Positions 61,849 through 64,000 of a stretch of 64,000 nt of DNA are shown in pieces. The position numbers and the translations under genes were made by a program. Numbering within the stretch: position 1 is the first letter of the stretch; each line of letters starts with the position of its first letter. Under the pieces are notes generated by a model, which saw nothing but the letters and a program-made list of their open reading frames with translations, was not told the origin of the DNA and did no database searches. This DNA is from Ifrita kowaldi (lineage: Eukaryota; Chordata; Aves; Passeriformes; Cinclosomatidae), in contig VZRS01002385.1 in the NCBI GenBank assembly GCA_013398055.1, positions 186,001 to 250,000 of the forward strand. Direction: 5' to 3'.

Positions 61849-63410
61849 TGGATGTCATTTATTCTTGAAAATATGAGCTTAGATGGAGAACTTCCACACC
61901 CTTCTGCACTTTCCCTAGTGGAATGTAACTCCACAGGCAAGTAACAGGACATGCTCAGCTATGTAAGAATTTAGATTACGTAAAGGAAGAGTTCACATTT
62001 GTTCCTGAAGTGCTGAGATGCCTGGGATATTACTGCTTACACAAGGGAGGGCCTACTCTGCCTTTCTGATCTGAAGAGAGATTTACTCTTTCAGACAGCT
62101 CTTTGTGATGTTTATCTAGCGGATATGTCTGTTACCATTGAGATTCTCCTGCCAGCCACTATTCTGCTCTAAAAGTATGTGGTACAGCACTGTAAAGCAT
62201 ACCTATTTCACTCTTGAGGAATTCAATCTCCCATTCAGAGATCTCTTTTGCATCTATTATACATAAATTAAGCTGAGTCTTTTTGTATGCCAATAGAAGA
62301 GTCTACCAGGTTCTTTCACTGTTTCCATTCACCTGATTTTGATGCTTCCTCTGGTGAGGTTTTACTCCTCTGATTCAATGCAGATCTGAGATCATCTCTG
62401 TGTCTTCTCTTGGTGTATTTTTGGTTTTTGTTTTCTCCTTTTAGGTGCCTGTGATAGTGAGGGAAAAGACCAAGTATCCTAGAAGTGGCTGATAATGGTG
62501 GGATTTCAGGGGCGATATTTATCTTTCTCTGCTTTACTGCCATTTAAAGTGGCAAGTTGCCATATTGTATCCACATAACAAATACTTGGATGATCCGAAT
62601 GACTTTGAAGTGAAAGTGTTTGGGGTTTTTAAAATTAGTAAAAAGTTAGGTTTTGTTGTCACAGTAATAGTCTGATAGCCCTTATATTTCAAGTAATTTT
62701 TGGAAGATTTTTACTGAAACCTGGTTTTGGTGCTGTAAATTGTAGCATGCTACATTGTATGCTTGTTGTTAAAAATAATAATAGTAATAGGAAACAAAGG
62801 TACTTGATATTGTCATTATGGTTTACAGTGAGGATACTGCTGGTAACGTAATGTGATCTTCTGTGCTCTTCCAGCTTCCATTTTTTTTTTTCACTTTCAT
62901 TCAAAATCCAGTTTTCCATTTATGCCTTCTTTAACAACATTTCTTAATACTAGTGACATTGACATCAATAATTTATTTTTGCTTTTTTTTGTTGTGCCCC
63001 TGAAGCTTGAGGACAGCATTTTTTGACCTACCCGGTAAAGATCTGCTATTACCATATCTTAGCATTTTTAAAAATGACCAGAAGATAATGACTTTTTTTT
63101 TTACTCCCACATGTTACATCTCTAGCTGCAATTTCTTTCTACAGAGTTAAAAGGACCAGCTTCTGAAAGGAAATGCTAATTTTTTTTTGATCTACAGTCT
63201 TCTTGGTTAAGCAAGATCTGGAGCAGAAGAGAGTTAATTTTGAAAACACGGGATTAGGAGAACTATGCTTTTGTTGCATTACATTAAATTTCTTATTTAG
63301 TCCAGGCAGCTACTTTGGTAATATTGAGGTATTATTTAGCTTGTGTATGAGAGATTTAATTGTAAGACATTAAATGATGCTTCACTTATTTCCTGACATT
63401 TAGATGTTAT

Positions 63411-63436
63411 TTTATATATATATTTATATATTTTTA
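63411..63436. repeat. AT-rich microsatellite
   Basis: TTATATATATATTTATATAT-type run directly upstream of a CR1 3' end. Confidence 0.7.
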
Positions 63437-63457
63437 AAAAATCATATTTCATCATTT

Positions 63458-63945
63458 GTAGAATGGTTTTGGCTGGAGGGAACTTTTAAAGCTGTCTCAT
63501 CCAACTGCCCTGCGATGAGCAGAGACATCTGCAATTAGACCACATTGCCCAGAGTCCCATCCAGTCCAGCCTTGGATGTTTCCAGAGATGGGGCATCCAC
63601 GACCTCTGTGGGCACCTTGAGTGTATCACCACCCTCATATTAAAAGTTGTCTTCATACCTAGTGTGATTCTACCCTGGTTTAGTTTAAAACAATTACCTG
63701 TTGTTTTAGCACAAGAGGTCTGACTAAAAAGCCTGTCCCCATCTTTCTTGTAAGACCCCTTTACTGAAAGGCTGCAGGAAGGTCTCCCCAGAGCCTTCTC
63801 CTTTCCAGGCTGAATAACCACACCTCTCTGAGCTTTTCCTCATAGGGAAGGTGTTTCTCTGATCATTTTTGTGACTCTTCTCTGGACATGCTCTAACAGA
63901 TCCATCTCTTTCTTGTACTGAGTTGAAATGCCTTTTTGTAAGTAC
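63458..63945 (-). mobile_element. CR1 LINE 3' portion, - strand, intron 8
   Basis: Antisense CR1 3' UTR (GAATGGTTTTGGCTGGAGGG, GGATGTTTCCAGAGATGGGG, CATCCACGACCTCTGTGGGC) followed by ORF2 C-terminal sequence (GTCTCCCCAGAGCCTTCTCC) and CTCTGGACATGCTCTAACAG. Many substitutions. Its 5' limit is near the right edge. Confidence 0.9.
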
Positions 63946-64000
63946 TTCTTGTATTCAGTTTTGAAATGCTATCCAGCTTGTCTGAAAAGTGTACAAGGGA

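Larger units (their letters stand above)
60187..63450 (+). other. MAN2A1: MAN2A1 intron 8, visible unique part
   Basis: No exon 9. There is a T/G-rich low-complexity stretch at 61744-61848. A 187-codon + strand open frame at 61283-61846 runs into that stretch and shows no recognised domain. An AT run lies at 63411-63436. Confidence 0.75.

Noticed and set aside
1..64000. CRISPR array, operon, tRNA, rRNA or bacterial-type gene cluster
   Set aside because: No regularly spaced direct repeats, no cloverleaf or rRNA signature seen, and the window is clearly vertebrate.

Overview
The window is vertebrate nuclear DNA, almost certainly from a bird. The evidence is a long intron-rich gene, AT-rich introns, many 5'-truncated CR1 LINE fragments in both orientations (some ending in the ATTCTATG-type tail typical of avian CR1), and LTRs of ERVL-like families I recall from bird genomes. 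There is no bacterial-type gene density, CRISPR array, tRNA or rRNA that I can support.

The one real gene is MAN2A1, Golgi alpha-mannosidase II (GH38), on the + strand. Seven consecutive coding exons (exons 2 to 8) lie at 29717-29977, 40458-40602, 50076-50247, 51937-52064, 53524-53697, 54633-54819 and 60009-60186. All have AG acceptors and GT donors, and their phases join into one uninterrupted frame of 1245 nt (415 codons). They cover the luminal stem and the first part of the catalytic domain: two zinc ligands in HSHND, the nucleophile Asp in DPFGHS, a four-cysteine cluster, and the acid/base Asp in LGDDFRY. Exon 1 (cytoplasmic tail and signal anchor) is not visible. It most likely lies in the 583-base assembly gap at 17232-17814, inside a CpG island. 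Exons 9 onward lie beyond the right edge.

Layout: 1-13200 is intergenic sequence with no recognised gene. 13200-16260 is a block of CR1 LINE sequence, a + copy abutting a long - copy. 16260-17900 is the promoter side of MAN2A1, with the CpG island and gap. About 17900-29716 is intron 1. Intron 2 (29978-40457) holds a nested transposon stack at 33255-37560: an internally deleted CR1 interrupted by an ERVL-like solo LTR and by a second CR1, which is itself interrupted by another solo LTR. Intron 3 (40603-50075) holds four CR1 fragments. Introns 4 to 6 are short and mostly unique. Intron 7 holds a deleted antisense solo LTR. Intron 8 runs off the window and ends in another CR1.

I see no undescribed multi-gene system. 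The points most worth a second look are the nested transposon stack, the missing first exon, a non-consensus donor on exon 4, a perfect four-unit heat-shock-element palindrome at 3948-3965, a CTCF-core match in intron 1, and a perfect intronic hairpin at 38045-38085.
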